From NCBI GenBank assembly GCA_020161295.1, contig JAIUOA010000004.1, positions 62,001-126,000 of the forward strand: a DNA stretch of 64,000 nt. The letters run 5' to 3'. Below the pieces are notes generated by a model. The model saw only the letters and a list, made by a program, of their open reading frames with translations, made no database searches and was not told the DNA's origin. Shown here one piece after another: positions 18,154-26,947 of this stretch; the first letter of the stretch is position 1, and each line of letters opens with the position of its first letter. This DNA is from Bacillota bacterium (lineage in GTDB: Bacteria > Bacillota > Clostridia > Peptostreptococcales > Acidaminobacteraceae). Position numbers and translations under genes: made by a program.

Positions 18154-18621
18154 TTAGTGGTTTTTATTACTAAACAAGGTTTCTGAAAGTAAGTTGTTGA
18201 GATTTGAAAAATTTTGTTCAAGCTTTTCAAGTGTTTTGAAGTCTAAATCCACCAATTGATGCGACATTTCCTCTGTGAAATCCCCCAATGTGGACTCGAC
18301 GATGTTCTTGCCTTTTTCAGTCAATGAGATGTAATAGATGCGTTTGTCATCCAGGTCGATTTGCTTTTGAAGATAGCCATCTTCTATCGCCGTTTTTACA
18401 TAGCGGCTACAGTTTGGCAGAGAGATGTTAAGAATTTCGGATACTTCTGAAATCATTAACCGCTCATGGCGATAAACAGTATGCAATAATTTGAACTCAA
18501 GTTTGCTGACGGCAGTGTTTTGATTTTTGACAATTCCAGATTGGATGACCTCCTCGTAGAAGTCGTTAAAAATCATCACCTGTCTTAAGATGTTCTTAAT
18601 TTTATTATTATTGTCTCTCAT
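18154..18621 (-). CDS. MarR-family transcriptional regulator
   Basis: A 155-residue winged-helix repressor. The DNA-binding helices lie at about 55-85 (SEVSEILNISLPNCSRYVKTAIEDGYL) and the wing follows at DLDDKRIYYISLT. Flanking helices form the dimer interface. It has its own promoter and an AAGGAG site. It lies about 7 kb from the fatty-acid genes, so calling it FabT would only be a guess; it is equally near proBA and the binding-protein gene. Target and ligand are unknown. Confidence 0.82.
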   Translation of the reverse strand: MRDNNNKIKNILRQVMIFNDFYEEVIQSGIVKNQNTAVSKLEFKLLHTVYRHERLMISEVSEILNISLPNCSRYVKTAIEDGYLQKQIDLDDKRIYYISLTEKGKNIVESTLGDFTEEMSHQLVDLDFKTLEKLEQNFSNLNNLLSETLFSNKNH

Positions 18622-18644
18622 GAATCAATCACACTCCTTAACTC

Positions 18645-18673
18645 ATTATAAAATGACACCTATATAAATTCAA
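18645..18673 (-). promoter_or_regulatory. Promoter of the MarR-family gene
   Basis: On the minus strand TTGAAT, 17 bp, TATAAT, ending 24 bp before the start codon. Both hexamers match sigma-A consensus well. Confidence 0.7.
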
Positions 18674-18703
18674 TATAAGAAAATGACAGAAATGTAACGA
18701 TGT

Positions 18704-19978
18704 TTATTTTCTTATTTGACCATTGCCATAGACGATGTACTTATTTGTCGTGAGTGCTTTAAGGCCCATGGGACCTCTGGCGTGAAGCTTCTGGGTGCTA
18801 ATGCCGATTTCGGCACCGAAACCGAACTCCCCACCATCTGAGAAACGGGTAGATGCGTTGACATAGACAGCGGCAGAATCCACCTCATCCAAAAATTGCT
18901 TGGAATGATCATAGCGATTGGTGAGAATAGCTTCTGAATGGCCACTACTATAATGGTCAATATGCTGAATGGCTTCATGGATATCCTCAACGATTTTCAC
19001 GGCAAGCTTGTAATCGAGATACTCGGCCCACCAGTCATCCTCAGTGGCGGGCACCCAGGAGATTTTTGCACCAGAGGCTTCCACGATGGATTGTGATTCG
19101 GAACAAAGCGCAAACGTGACACCGCTTTCTGAGAGCTTCATCAGCATCGGTAATAAAACCTTCACATTTTCGCGGTGGACGAGTACGGTTTCCACAGCAT
19201 TGCAAGCGCCGGGTCTTTGTACCTTCGCATTTTCCACGATTCGGATGGCGCTCTCCATATCGTATTCTTCATCGATAAAGATATGGCAGTTACCGATGCC
19301 GGTTTCAATCATAGGCACTTTAGAATGCTCCACCACGAACTGGATTAGACCGGCACCACCTCTCGGGATGACGCAATCGATGGCGGATTTTGCGGAAAGA
19401 AGTTGCTTCGTAAACTCACGGTCAGTGGTGTTGACGAGTTGAACCACCCCTTCAGGGTAGTTAAGTTTTGCGATGGCTTTCGATACGGCCTTCGTGAGCG
19501 CTTGGTTCGTAACCAAGGCATCTGACCCACCTTTAAGAATGACGGCATTCCCCGTCTTTATGCAAAGAGCGGCGGCATCTATGGTCACATTCGGTCTTGA
19601 TTCATAGATCATGGCGATGACGCCTAGTGGAACGCGTTTAGAGCCGATGGATAATCCCGCTTCGTTTAGCCACATGCCGTCGACTGCGCCCACTGGATCC
19701 TCCAAGGTGATGACATGTAGTAGGCCGTTGATCATTTCATCGAAACGTTGCTCGGTTAAAGCGAGTCGCTCGATCATGGATTCTTTTAAGCCGCTGCCCC
19801 GTGCGTCGGCGACATCGATGCTGTTGGCTGCGATAATTTCTTCTTTATGGGCAATCAGTGATTCGGCAATCTCTTTTAGTAGGGCGTTCTTATCTGCAGT
19901 GGATTTGTTTCTTAAGAATCGCGCTGCATGACGCGCTTTTTCACCCATAAGGGCAATTTCATTACGATAATCTTGCAT
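18704..19978 (-). CDS. proA: Gamma-glutamyl phosphate reductase
   Basis: A 424-residue NADPH-dependent reductase of the aldehyde dehydrogenase superfamily that makes glutamate-5-semialdehyde for proline. Family segments include ESRPNVTIDAAALCIKTGNAVILKGGSDA, CVIPRGGAGLI and the active-site Cys in QRPGACNAVETVL. The start at 19978 is preferred because the ATG four codons earlier contains the ribosome binding site (GGAGTG). It follows proB after 44 bp, so the two form a proline operon; proC is not in the window. Confidence 0.92.
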   Translation of the reverse strand: MQDYRNEIALMGEKARHAARFLRNKSTADKNALLKEIAESLIAHKEEIIAANSIDVADARGSGLKESMIERLALTEQRFDEMINGLLHVITLEDPVGAVDGMWLNEAGLSIGSKRVPLGVIAMIYESRPNVTIDAAALCIKTGNAVILKGGSDALVTNQALTKAVSKAIAKLNYPEGVVQLVNTTDREFTKQLLSAKSAIDCVIPRGGAGLIQFVVEHSKVPMIETGIGNCHIFIDEEYDMESAIRIVENAKVQRPGACNAVETVLVHRENVKVLLPMLMKLSESGVTFALCSESQSIVEASGAKISWVPATEDDWWAEYLDYKLAVKIVEDIHEAIQHIDHYSSGHSEAILTNRYDHSKQFLDEVDSAAVYVNASTRFSDGGEFGFGAEIGISTQKLHARGPMGLKALTTNKYIVYGNGQIRK

Positions 19979-20022
19979 GATACACTCCATTTAAATATTA
20001 GGTCTTTTATATTCAATCATCA

Positions 20023-20817
20023 TTAAAGGTTTCTAAAATCGAAGAAGGTGCCAAAGGATTCTCCGCTAAACATCCGATTAAGCACATCCTTTTGACCACT
20101 GTTGATGATAAACATGGTTTTACTAGTGGATGCGATGATTCTGGCAGCCTTAAACTTCGTTTGCATGCCACCTGTCCCCACGGTTGACCCGGCATCGCCA
20201 GCATCGATGGCGTCCAAAATCTCTAAACGATCGATCAACGGAATCATCTCTGCGTCCGGATGCTTTCTTGGGTCTTTATTATATACCCCATTTATGTCTG
20301 ATAAAATAATTAAATTATCAAAATTAATCATTTTGCAAACTTCTGCTGATAAGGTGTCGTTATCACCGACTTTGATTTCATCGATGGCCACCACGTCGTT
20401 CTCATTGATGATCGGAATAATTCGATGATTGATGAGTGCGCTAAGAGCATTCACACAGTGTGCACGTCTGGACTCCTCGTACATGTCCTCTTTAGTTAAC
20501 AAAACCTGAGCGACGGTGATGCCATATTCAGAAAAAAACTTTTCATACATATGCATAAGGGTACTCTGACCTACGGCCGCTGCAGCCTGCTTCTCTGGCA
20601 TGGCCTTTGGCTTTTCAGTAAGCTTCATTTTACCGATTCCAGCTGCGATAGCGCCTGATGAGACGACGATAACGTCCTTGCCGCTATTGAACAGATTCGC
20701 AATCTGCTTCACCAGGCTTTCCATTTTCCATAAGTCGATTAAGCCGCTTTCGTGAGTAAGAGAAGAGGAGCCTATTTTTATGACGATTTGATTGAGCGAT
20801 TTTAAAGTGTTTTGCAT
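20023..20817 (-). CDS. proB: Glutamate 5-kinase (short form, no PUA domain)
   Basis: A 264-residue amino-acid kinase that phosphorylates glutamate in the first step of proline synthesis. It starts IVIKIGSSSLTHESG and contains VVSSGAIAAGIGKM, the NENDVVAIDEIKVGDNDTLSA substrate segment and STVGTGGMQTKFKAA. The common 360-370-residue enzyme has a C-terminal PUA domain; this one stops after the kinase domain, as in a number of Firmicutes. The ATG at 20817 has an AGGAGG site. First gene of proB-proA. Confidence 0.92.
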   Translation of the reverse strand: MQNTLKSLNQIVIKIGSSSLTHESGLIDLWKMESLVKQIANLFNSGKDVIVVSSGAIAAGIGKMKLTEKPKAMPEKQAAAAVGQSTLMHMYEKFFSEYGITVAQVLLTKEDMYEESRRAHCVNALSALINHRIIPIINENDVVAIDEIKVGDNDTLSAEVCKMINFDNLIILSDINGVYNKDPRKHPDAEMIPLIDRLEILDAIDAGDAGSTVGTGGMQTKFKAARIIASTSKTMFIINSGQKDVLNRMFSGESFGTFFDFRNL

Positions 20818-20884
20818 GTTACCTCCTAGGATTATATTCAACAAGGGAGCAATTGTCCGCTAAGCATCGATTAAATTTTCACAG

Positions 20885-20913
20885 AGTATATCATAGGACC
20901 CAATAAATGTAAA
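20885..20913 (-). promoter_or_regulatory. Promoter of proB-proA
   Basis: On the minus strand TTTACA, 17 bp, TATACT, with an extended TG one base before the -10. About 68 bp of leader follows. No T-box features are visible in this leader. Confidence 0.75.
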
Positions 20914-20914
20914 G

Positions 20915-20939
20915 AAAAAAGCCCTCATAAAGAGGGCTT
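20915..20939 (-). terminator. Terminator of the fatty-acid operon
   Basis: AAGCCCTC/GAGGGCTT stem with a short loop, followed on the minus strand by a T run. It lies 11 bp past the fabZ stop and just upstream of the proB promoter. Confidence 0.88.
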
Positions 20940-20949
20940 AAAAGAAGGA

Positions 20950-21375
20950 CTATCCAATCATGAATGAAAGTTCAGCTTCACAAGCAACTTCGTCGCCGAC
21001 TTTAGCCACGGCTTTACCGACGCCAAAGTTTGAACGCGACTTGATGATTTCCACCGTTAAAGTCAATGTGTCACCTGGAATGACTTTCCTTCTAAACTTG
21101 CAATTGTTGATCGCTGCAAAATAAGCAATCTTACCGCGATTCTCTTCCTTTTTTAAGATGACGATAGCGCCCACTTGTGCCAGTGCTTCCACGATCAATA
21201 CGCCAGGCATGACGTGCTCACTTGGAAAATGCCCCTGGAAGAAATTCTCGTTAGCGGTGACATTTTTAATCCCTGTGGCACTAATGCCTTCTTCAAGCGC
21301 GATGACCTGATCAACTAATAAAAAGGGGTATCTATGAGGAATGATCTCTTGGATTTGATTACTGTTTAAAAGCAT
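20950..21375 (-). CDS. fabZ: 3-hydroxyacyl-ACP dehydratase FabZ
   Basis: A 141-residue hot-dog-fold dehydratase. The catalytic His lies in [20 protein letters not shown], with the paired acidic residue in the central helix, and [11 protein letters not shown] marks the N-terminus. It removes water from 3-hydroxyacyl-ACP during chain elongation. It is the last gene of the fab operon, 9 bp after fabF, and is followed by a terminator. The acetyl-CoA carboxylase genes that often surround fabZ in clostridia are absent here. Confidence 0.93.
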   Translation of the reverse strand: MLLNSNQIQEIIPHRYPFLLVDQVIALEEGISATGIKNVTANENFFQGHFPSEHVMPGVLIVEALAQVGAIVILKKEENRGKIAYFAAINNCKFRRKVIPGDTLTLTVEIIKSRSNFGVGKAVAKVGDEVACEAELSFMIG

Positions 21376-21384
21376 GAGTTGCTC

Positions 21385-22623
21385 CTATTCTTCATATTTT
21401 GCGAAAATAAGCGATGCGTTATGACCACCGAAACCTAATGAATTCGTCAGTGCATAATTCACTTTCTTATGTCTGCCGACATTTGGAACATAATCCAGAT
21501 CACAGAGTGGATCTGCTTCGGTAAAATTAATGGTTGCAGGGATATAATCATTTTGGACTGAGAGGGCACAAACCGCCGATTCGATACCACCAGCAGCGCC
21601 GAGTAAGTGACCTGTCATGGATTTCGTCGAAGAGATGGCTACTTTATAGGCATGTTCGCCAAAAGTGGTTTTAATGGCAGCGGTTTCGAAAATATCGTTA
21701 TAAGGTGTGCTTGTGCCATGCGCATTGATATAATCCACAGCTTCAGGCGCGATGTTCGCATCGCGAAGTGCCATTTTCATAGCGCGCGCGCCACCTTCGC
21801 CACCAGGTGCAGGTGTGGTGATATGGTGTGAATCACTGGTGCTTCCATAGCCGACGAGCTCGGCATAGATTTTTGCTCCACGTGCTTTTGCGTTTTCCAA
21901 GGTTTCTAAGACGAGCATCGCAGCGCCCTCTGCCATGACGAAGCCGCTTCGGTCTTTATCAAACGGAATTGAGGCGCGCATAGGATCGTGGGATTCACAG
22001 AGTGCGGTCATCGCTTGGAAGCCACCGATTCCCAGTGCTGTAATCGTCGCCTCAGTACCGCCAGCGAGGATGATATCATGATAACCACATTTAAGGTCTT
22101 TAAACGCTTCACCGATGGCACTTGCGCTCGACGCACATGCCGTATTATAGGTGAGACATGAGCCCTTGATGCCGAGTTCAATAGAGACATTACCTGCGGC
22201 GAGGTTAGAAATGGATTGAGGAATAAAGAAAGGCGAAATACGATCGACACCTTTCGTCATGAGCTTACCAGCAGTTTCTTCGATGGTGATGAGTCCGCCG
22301 ATGCCGTTACCAAGATAAACGCCGATGCGCTCAGCATTTTCGTCGTTAATTTCAAGTGCTGCGTCATTGACTGCAAATTTTGATGCGGTAATGGCGAAAT
22401 GCGTAAAGCGATCCATACGTTTTGCGTCTTTTTTATTGATGGTTTCAGTTGGATCGTAATCCTTGATCTCTCCTGCGACTTTAACTTTAAAACTGGTCGT
22501 ATCAAACGACTCGATCATGCTGATGCCGCATTTGCCTGCTTTGATAGCCTCCCAAAAGTTGTCTACGCCATGACCGATAGGTGATACGATTCCAATACCA
22601 GTTACTACGACACGATGATTCAT
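21385..22623 (-). CDS. fabF: 3-oxoacyl-ACP synthase II
   Basis: A 412-residue condensing enzyme. The catalytic triad is visible: C163 in TACASSASAIGEA, His in AHGTSTPYNDIFE and His in SMTGHLLGAAGG. It extends acyl-ACP with malonyl-ACP. The start at 22623 has an AGGAGG site; the upstream open frame runs into fabG. Located between fabG and fabZ. As no FabH or FabB is encoded nearby, it may be the main elongation synthase, with initiation supplied elsewhere. Confidence 0.94.
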   Translation of the reverse strand: MNHRVVVTGIGIVSPIGHGVDNFWEAIKAGKCGISMIESFDTTSFKVKVAGEIKDYDPTETINKKDAKRMDRFTHFAITASKFAVNDAALEINDENAERIGVYLGNGIGGLITIEETAGKLMTKGVDRISPFFIPQSISNLAAGNVSIELGIKGSCLTYNTACASSASAIGEAFKDLKCGYHDIILAGGTEATITALGIGGFQAMTALCESHDPMRASIPFDKDRSGFVMAEGAAMLVLETLENAKARGAKIYAELVGYGSTSDSHHITTPAPGGEGGARAMKMALRDANIAPEAVDYINAHGTSTPYNDIFETAAIKTTFGEHAYKVAISSTKSMTGHLLGAAGGIESAVCALSVQNDYIPATINFTEADPLCDLDYVPNVGRHKKVNYALTNSLGFGGHNASLIFAKYEE

Positions 22624-22642
22624 GCGATTTATCCTCCTGAAA

Positions 22643-23365
22643 TTACATGGCCATGCCGCCATCCACTTGGATGACTTGACCTGTGATATATTTTGCCTGA
22701 TCTGAAGCTAAGAAGATGACGAGGTTTGCGACATCGTCCGCTTCGCCGAATTTGCCCATCGGGATATTGGAAAGCGTCGCCTTCTTGATGTCCTCACTGA
22801 TGACTTCTGTCATTTGAGTGGCGATAAAGCCAGGTGCCACCGCATTTACACGGACATTTCTCGGTGCCATTTCACGAGCGACAGCCTTCGTAAAACCGAT
22901 AACGCCAGCTTTTGATGCCGCATAGTTTGCTTGGCCGATATTGCCTGTGATGCCGACGACGGACGAGATGTTGACGATGGAACCGAAGCGCTGTTTGAAC
23001 ATGACCTTAGCGGCATGTCGCGTACAGTTGAACGTCCCTTTGAGATTTGTGGCGCTAACCGCATCGAAATCCTCTTCAGACATTCTGACCAAAAGGGTAT
23101 CGCGTGTGATACCGGCATTATTGACCAACAAATCGATTTTGCCGTAGTGATCCACAGCTGCTTGAACGAGTCTTTCTGCATCCTCAAAGTTAGTGACATC
23201 GCCCTTGACGAGGATGGCATCGGCATTGATTTCAGAGATGAACGTTTCAAGTTCTTCTTTATTACTTCTATAGTTGAGTACAAGTCGATAGCCGGCTTTA
23301 GATAAAGCAGCTGCGATGGATTTTCCGATTCCGCGACCAGCGCCTGTTACGATAGCAACTTTCAT
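22643..23365 (-). CDS. fabG: 3-oxoacyl-ACP reductase
   Basis: A 240-residue short-chain dehydrogenase using NADPH. TGAGRGIG binds the nucleotide, NNAG is present, and the catalytic Ser and Tyr-Lys lie in VNISSVVG and YAASKAG. The C-terminus ends in the usual ITGQVIQVDGGMAM. It reduces the 3-ketoacyl-ACP made by FabF. The position between fabD and fabF, with gaps of 9 and 19 bp, makes the FabG role secure within a family of many substrates. Confidence 0.95.
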   Translation of the reverse strand: MKVAIVTGAGRGIGKSIAAALSKAGYRLVLNYRSNKEELETFISEINADAILVKGDVTNFEDAERLVQAAVDHYGKIDLLVNNAGITRDTLLVRMSEEDFDAVSATNLKGTFNCTRHAAKVMFKQRFGSIVNISSVVGITGNIGQANYAASKAGVIGFTKAVAREMAPRNVRVNAVAPGFIATQMTEVISEDIKKATLSNIPMGKFGEADDVANLVIFLASDQAKYITGQVIQVDGGMAM

Positions 23366-23374
23366 TGATTCCTC

Positions 23375-24334
23375 CTAGATAGCTGTTTCCAGCGTCGTCG
23401 TTTGTTTTATGGCCTCTACAGTGGCATAGAGGGATTCAAGGTCATAGATGGAGAGCACCTTGATGCTCTTATCAATTTTAGACACAAATGCAGATAAGGC
23501 ATTGCCAGGTCCAAACTCGACGAGGGTGTCGATGCCCATTTTTTTCATGGATTCAATACAATCAATCCATCTAACAGAGCTGGTCACTTGCTTAGCAAGG
23601 TAGCTTGGAATCTCCTCGACACTTGAAACGATTCGGCCGTTTACATTTGTAAGGACAGGGACCTTCATGTCATAGAACATGACGCTTTCCATTTCTTTCG
23701 CGAGGTTGTCTTCAGCTGGCTTAAGCATAGAAGTGTGGAAAGGTGCACTCACTGCCAGTGGAATCACGCGTCTAGCGCCGGCTTCCTTTGCAAACTCATG
23801 TGCCATTTCCAGCGCTGTCAGCTGTCCGCCGATGACGATTTGGTTAGGCGCATTATAGTTACAGATTTCAACCGTTCCGAATTCAGATGCACGGGCTACG
23901 ATGGCCTCTGCTTCCTCTGGCGAAAGTCCCATAAGGGCCGTCATACCACCTACGCCCAGTGGAACAGCGTCTTGCATATAGGCACCACGTTTCTTAACGA
24001 GCTGAACCGCATCGGTAAACTGCAGTGAGCCAGCACTGACATGGGCTGAGTATTCTCCTAGTGAGAGACCTACGACGGCAGAAGGTTTTACATCCACGAG
24101 GGATTCAAACGCCTTTAACATCGCGATCGACGTCGTTAGGATGGCAGGCTGTGTTTTTTCGGTTTCGTTTAATGCTTCCTGTGGACCCTGAAAAATCAAT
24201 GTTTTTAAGTCGTAACCCAAGGCGAGGTTCGCTTGGTCGAAAACAGCTCTAGACGATTCGAAATGCTTGTGGAAATCCTCTCCCATTCCTTGTTTCTGAG
24301 CGCCTTGTCCAGCAAAAATATATCCGATTTTCAT
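23375..24334 (-). CDS. fabD: Malonyl-CoA:ACP transacylase
   Basis: A 319-residue acyltransferase that loads malonyl groups onto ACP. It has FAGQGAQKQGMG near the N-terminus, the nucleophile S91 in GLSLGEYSAH, the substrate Arg region and the catalytic His in SAPFHTSMLKP. It sits 18 bp after fabK in the fatty-acid operon. Confidence 0.94.
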   Translation of the reverse strand: MKIGYIFAGQGAQKQGMGEDFHKHFESSRAVFDQANLALGYDLKTLIFQGPQEALNETEKTQPAILTTSIAMLKAFESLVDVKPSAVVGLSLGEYSAHVSAGSLQFTDAVQLVKKRGAYMQDAVPLGVGGMTALMGLSPEEAEAIVARASEFGTVEICNYNAPNQIVIGGQLTALEMAHEFAKEAGARRVIPLAVSAPFHTSMLKPAEDNLAKEMESVMFYDMKVPVLTNVNGRIVSSVEEIPSYLAKQVTSSVRWIDCIESMKKMGIDTLVEFGPGNALSAFVSKIDKSIKVLSIYDLESLYATVEAIKQTTTLETAI

Positions 24335-24352
24335 ACTTTCCTCCTAGTTAGC

Positions 24353-25294
24353 TTATGCACGGCCAGCGATTTTCTTAACGATGGCTTCACATTCGGCGAA
24401 GATTTCATCCACGATCTCAGCAGCTGATTGTTCCTTTTGAATGAGTCCGGCCACTTGACCGGCCATGACTGAACCATAAGTGACATCGCCTTCCACGACG
24501 GCTTTTCTTAAAGTGCCTGCACCGAGTGCTTCTAACTCCTCTGCACTGGCATTCTTTTTCTCGAGATCACAGTATTGACGATAGAGTTTATTTTTAAGGA
24601 TGCGGACTGGATGACCTGTCGGTCTGCCGGTAACCACGGATGATGTGTCTTTTGCATCCAGTACCATTTCTTTATAATTGCGGTGAACATTACATTCATG
24701 GGCGACTAGGAAACGCGTGCCCACTTGTATACCTTCTGCGCCGAGCATGAATGCTGCGGCAGCGCCACGACCATCCGCGATTCCACCTGCGGCGATTACT
24801 GGAATGCTTACTGCATCCACCACTTGTGGCACCAGTGCCATGGTAGTGAGTTCTCCGATGTGACCACCAGCTTCGGTTCCTTCTGCGATTAATGCATCGA
24901 CACCGAGACCTTCCATACGCTTAGCCAGCGCCACAGAGGGGACCACGGGGATAATCTTGATTCCTGCTTCCTTTAAACGATCAATATACTTTCCAGGGCT
25001 ACCAGCACCAGTGATGACGATAGGCACCTTTTTTTCGATAGCTAAGTCGATGATATCATCTGCAAATGGACTGAGCAACATGACGTTTAATGCAAAGGGT
25101 TTGTCGGTAAGGGTTCTGATTTTATCGATTTGAATTTCGACGATGTGTTTTTCCGCATTTCCACCTGCGATAACACCCAAACCACCTGCATTGGAAACGG
25201 CAGCAGCCAGATCGGCATCAGAGATCCAAGCCATGCCCCCTTGGAAGATGGGATAGTTGATATTAAGCATTTGACTGATCTTAGTATGCGTCAT
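24353..25294 (-). CDS. fabK: Enoyl-ACP reductase II (FabK)
   Basis: A 313-residue FMN-dependent enoyl-ACP reductase of the nitronate monooxygenase-like family. Signatures are YPIFQGGMAWISDADLAAAVSNAGGLGVIAGG, AEGTEAGGHIG and PVIAAGGIADGRGAAAAFMLGAEGIQVGTRF. FabK replaces FabI in many Firmicutes and usually makes them insensitive to triclosan-type inhibitors. The ATG at 25294 has a GGAGG site; four codons upstream another ATG lacks one. It is separated from acpP by a 107-bp gap with a hairpin. Confidence 0.93.
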   Translation of the reverse strand: MTHTKISQMLNINYPIFQGGMAWISDADLAAAVSNAGGLGVIAGGNAEKHIVEIQIDKIRTLTDKPFALNVMLLSPFADDIIDLAIEKKVPIVITGAGSPGKYIDRLKEAGIKIIPVVPSVALAKRMEGLGVDALIAEGTEAGGHIGELTTMALVPQVVDAVSIPVIAAGGIADGRGAAAAFMLGAEGIQVGTRFLVAHECNVHRNYKEMVLDAKDTSSVVTGRPTGHPVRILKNKLYRQYCDLEKKNASAEELEALGAGTLRKAVVEGDVTYGSVMAGQVAGLIQKEQSAAEIVDEIFAECEAIVKKIAGRA

Positions 25295-25340
25295 TTTTGC
25301 CTCCAAATTTTATAAAAAGTTTATTTTATACCTTAAGAAA

Positions 25341-25370
25341 GAAAATCCTGGGCAGTTGCCAAGGATTTTC
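25341..25370 (-). terminator. Intercistronic hairpin between acpP and fabK (attenuator?)
   Basis: On the minus strand GAAAATCCT pairs with AGGATTTTC around an inner GGC/GCC, followed by tttctt rather than a clean T run. It lies between the acpP stop and the fabK start, so it may act as a leaky terminator or an mRNA 3'-end stabiliser that raises acpP output over the downstream genes. Confidence 0.6.
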
Positions 25371-25401
25371 CTGTGAAGTGAAAGTTTATTTTTGTGAAGG
25401 A

Positions 25402-25632
25402 TTATGCGTTGTAGTTCTCAATATAGTTGACGATATCGCCTACTGTCTTGATGTTTGCTGCTTCGCTTTCAGCAACTTTAATATCGAACTCATCTTCGAT
25501 GGACATGATAAGATCTACCATATCTAATGAATCTGCGCCGAGATCTTCTTTGATTTTGCTTTCTAATGTTACTTCATCTGCATCGAGATCTAATTCATCT
25601 ACTAAAATTGACTTTACTTTTTCAAAGCTCAT
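25402..25632 (-). CDS. acpP: Acyl carrier protein
   Basis: A 76-residue acidic carrier protein. S35 in GADSLDMVDL is the 4'-phosphopantetheine attachment site. It carries growing acyl chains between the Fab enzymes encoded downstream. The ATG is preceded by AGGAGG. First gene of the visible fab operon, with a strong promoter directly upstream; fabH and a FabT/FapR gene, often found before acpP, are not here. Confidence 0.95.
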   Translation of the reverse strand: MSFEKVKSILVDELDLDADEVTLESKIKEDLGADSLDMVDLIMSIEDEFDIKVAESEAANIKTVGDIVNYIENYNA

Positions 25633-25673
25633 GGGTATTGCCTCCTGTTTGCATTTCGTATAATTTCATTCGT

Positions 25674-25702
25674 AGTATATGTCATTCTCGAGGGGGCTTC
25701 AA
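25674..25702 (-). promoter_or_regulatory. Promoter of the acpP-fab operon
   Basis: On the minus strand TTGAAG, 17 bp, TATACT, giving a leader of about 35 nt before acpP. Confidence 0.7.
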
Positions 25703-25708
25703 GGGCTT

Positions 25709-25725
25709 TTATAAATTGTTTATAA
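25709..25725. promoter_or_regulatory. Inverted repeat upstream of the acpP promoter
   Basis: TTATAAA-TTG-TTTATAA, perfect 7-bp arms, six bases upstream of the acpP -35 hexamer in the divergent gap with the SPFH gene. It could bind a lipid-responsive regulator, but AT-rich composition makes chance plausible. Confidence 0.35.
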
Positions 25726-25836
25726 TTCAGCATAATTTGTTTATTTTCATTTTTTTTAAGCGAGTTATGATAAAATAGTGATAAATTGGTATGAAGGTTT
25801 AAGACTGAGATTTTAGAATAATAGGAGGGCTCACTT

Positions 25837-26943
25837 ATGGGTATTTTTAACTTCATTAAAGGCGAATTTATCGAGGTGGTTCATTGGGAAGATGACAGTC
25901 AAGACACGATGGTCTATAAATTTCCCATGGTGGATAAGCAGCAGATAAAGGAAAATGCACAGCTGATCGTCAGACCTTCACAGGTGGCCATCTTTGTCTA
26001 TCAAGGGCAGATCGCGGACGTTTACCAGCCTGGCAAGTATACGCTTCATACGGATACGATGCCGATTTTAACGACGTTATCCAACTGGAAGACCCTTTTC
26101 GAGAATCATTTTAAGACGGATGTCTACTTTATTAATATGAAGCAATTTATCAATCAAAAGTGGGGAACGACGAACCCTATCATGATGCGCGATGCGGAGT
26201 TCGGCATCCTTAGACTCAGAGGCTTCGGCGTGTATTCATTTAAAGTGGCCGATGCAGTGACCTTTTTAAAAGAGGTTTTTGGTTCCAATAAGTTTTTCAC
26301 GGTAAATCAAATTAACGAACACCTCAAAAGTCTCATCGTATCCACTGTTTCGGACGTCTTAGGAGAGTCAAAAATTCCAGCCATCGACCTCGCCACACAA
26401 TATGATGAAATCGGCAGTCTGACACAGGCGAGAATCGATGAACGCTTTGGCGTGTATGGCCTTACCGTATCCGACTTTGCCATCGAAAATATTTCACTTC
26501 CAGAATCTGTAGAACAGGCCATCGACAAGCGCACTCAAATGGGAGCCCTTGGCGATTTGAACCAATACATGAAGTTTCAAACAGCGGAAGCCATCAGAGA
26601 TGCGGCCCAGAACGAAGGGGGCGGCATGGCAGCCATGGGTGCTGGTATGGGCGCTGGAATGGGCATCGGTCAAATGATGACAGGCGCTATGAACGCGAAT
26701 CAAGGTGCTCCTGTGAACACGACTGCGCCTTCAAGCGCGGCAGCTCCAGCAAACACACCAGTCGCAGGAACAGGTGCAGCGCTTGTTAAGTGCATCGGAT
26801 GTGGTCATGAGATGGCAGCAGGTACTAAGTTCTGTCCAGAATGTGGCGTGGCACAAACCAAAAAATGCATTCATTGTCAAGCTGAACTAAAGGGAAATCC
26901 GAAATTCTGCCCTGAATGCGGTACAGCTGTGAAAGGGGTATAG
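25837..26943 (+). CDS. SPFH-domain protein with C-terminal double zinc ribbon (YdjI-like)
   Basis: A 368-residue protein. Residues about 25-235 form an SPFH/band-7-like domain of the type once annotated as virion core protein and known in B. subtilis as YdjI. A Gly/Met-rich stretch (about 255-285) and an Ala/Pro linker follow, then two CxxC...CPEC zinc ribbons at about 312-365. It starts with GIFNFIKGEFIEVVHWEDD, with no membrane helix, so it is probably recruited to membranes by partners. The next gene, 4 bp away, encodes a YdjG-like zinc-ribbon membrane protein. In B. subtilis YdjG/H/I work with PspA in membrane stress; pspA is absent from this window. Confidence 0.8.
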   Translation: MGIFNFIKGEFIEVVHWEDDSQDTMVYKFPMVDKQQIKENAQLIVRPSQVAIFVYQGQIADVYQPGKYTLHTDTMPILTTLSNWKTLFENHFKTDVYFINMKQFINQKWGTTNPIMMRDAEFGILRLRGFGVYSFKVADAVTFLKEVFGSNKFFTVNQINEHLKSLIVSTVSDVLGESKIPAIDLATQYDEIGSLTQARIDERFGVYGLTVSDFAIENISLPESVEQAIDKRTQMGALGDLNQYMKFQTAEAIRDAAQNEGGGMAAMGAGMGAGMGIGQMMTGAMNANQGAPVNTTAPSSAAAPANTPVAGTGAALVKCIGCGHEMAAGTKFCPECGVAQTKKCIHCQAELKGNPKFCPECGTAVKGV

Positions 26944-26947
26944 TGCG

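Noticed and set aside
18154..18621. Naming the MarR-family gene fabT
   Set aside because: It is not in the fab operon and no shared operator was found; the family is too broad for a specific name.
20818..20884. Proline T-box in the proB leader
   Set aside because: The leader is only about 65 nt and lacks the T-box core sequence and a terminator.
25837..26943. Phage virion core protein
   Set aside because: The old annotation of this SPFH family; no phage genes are nearby and the context is a membrane-stress module.
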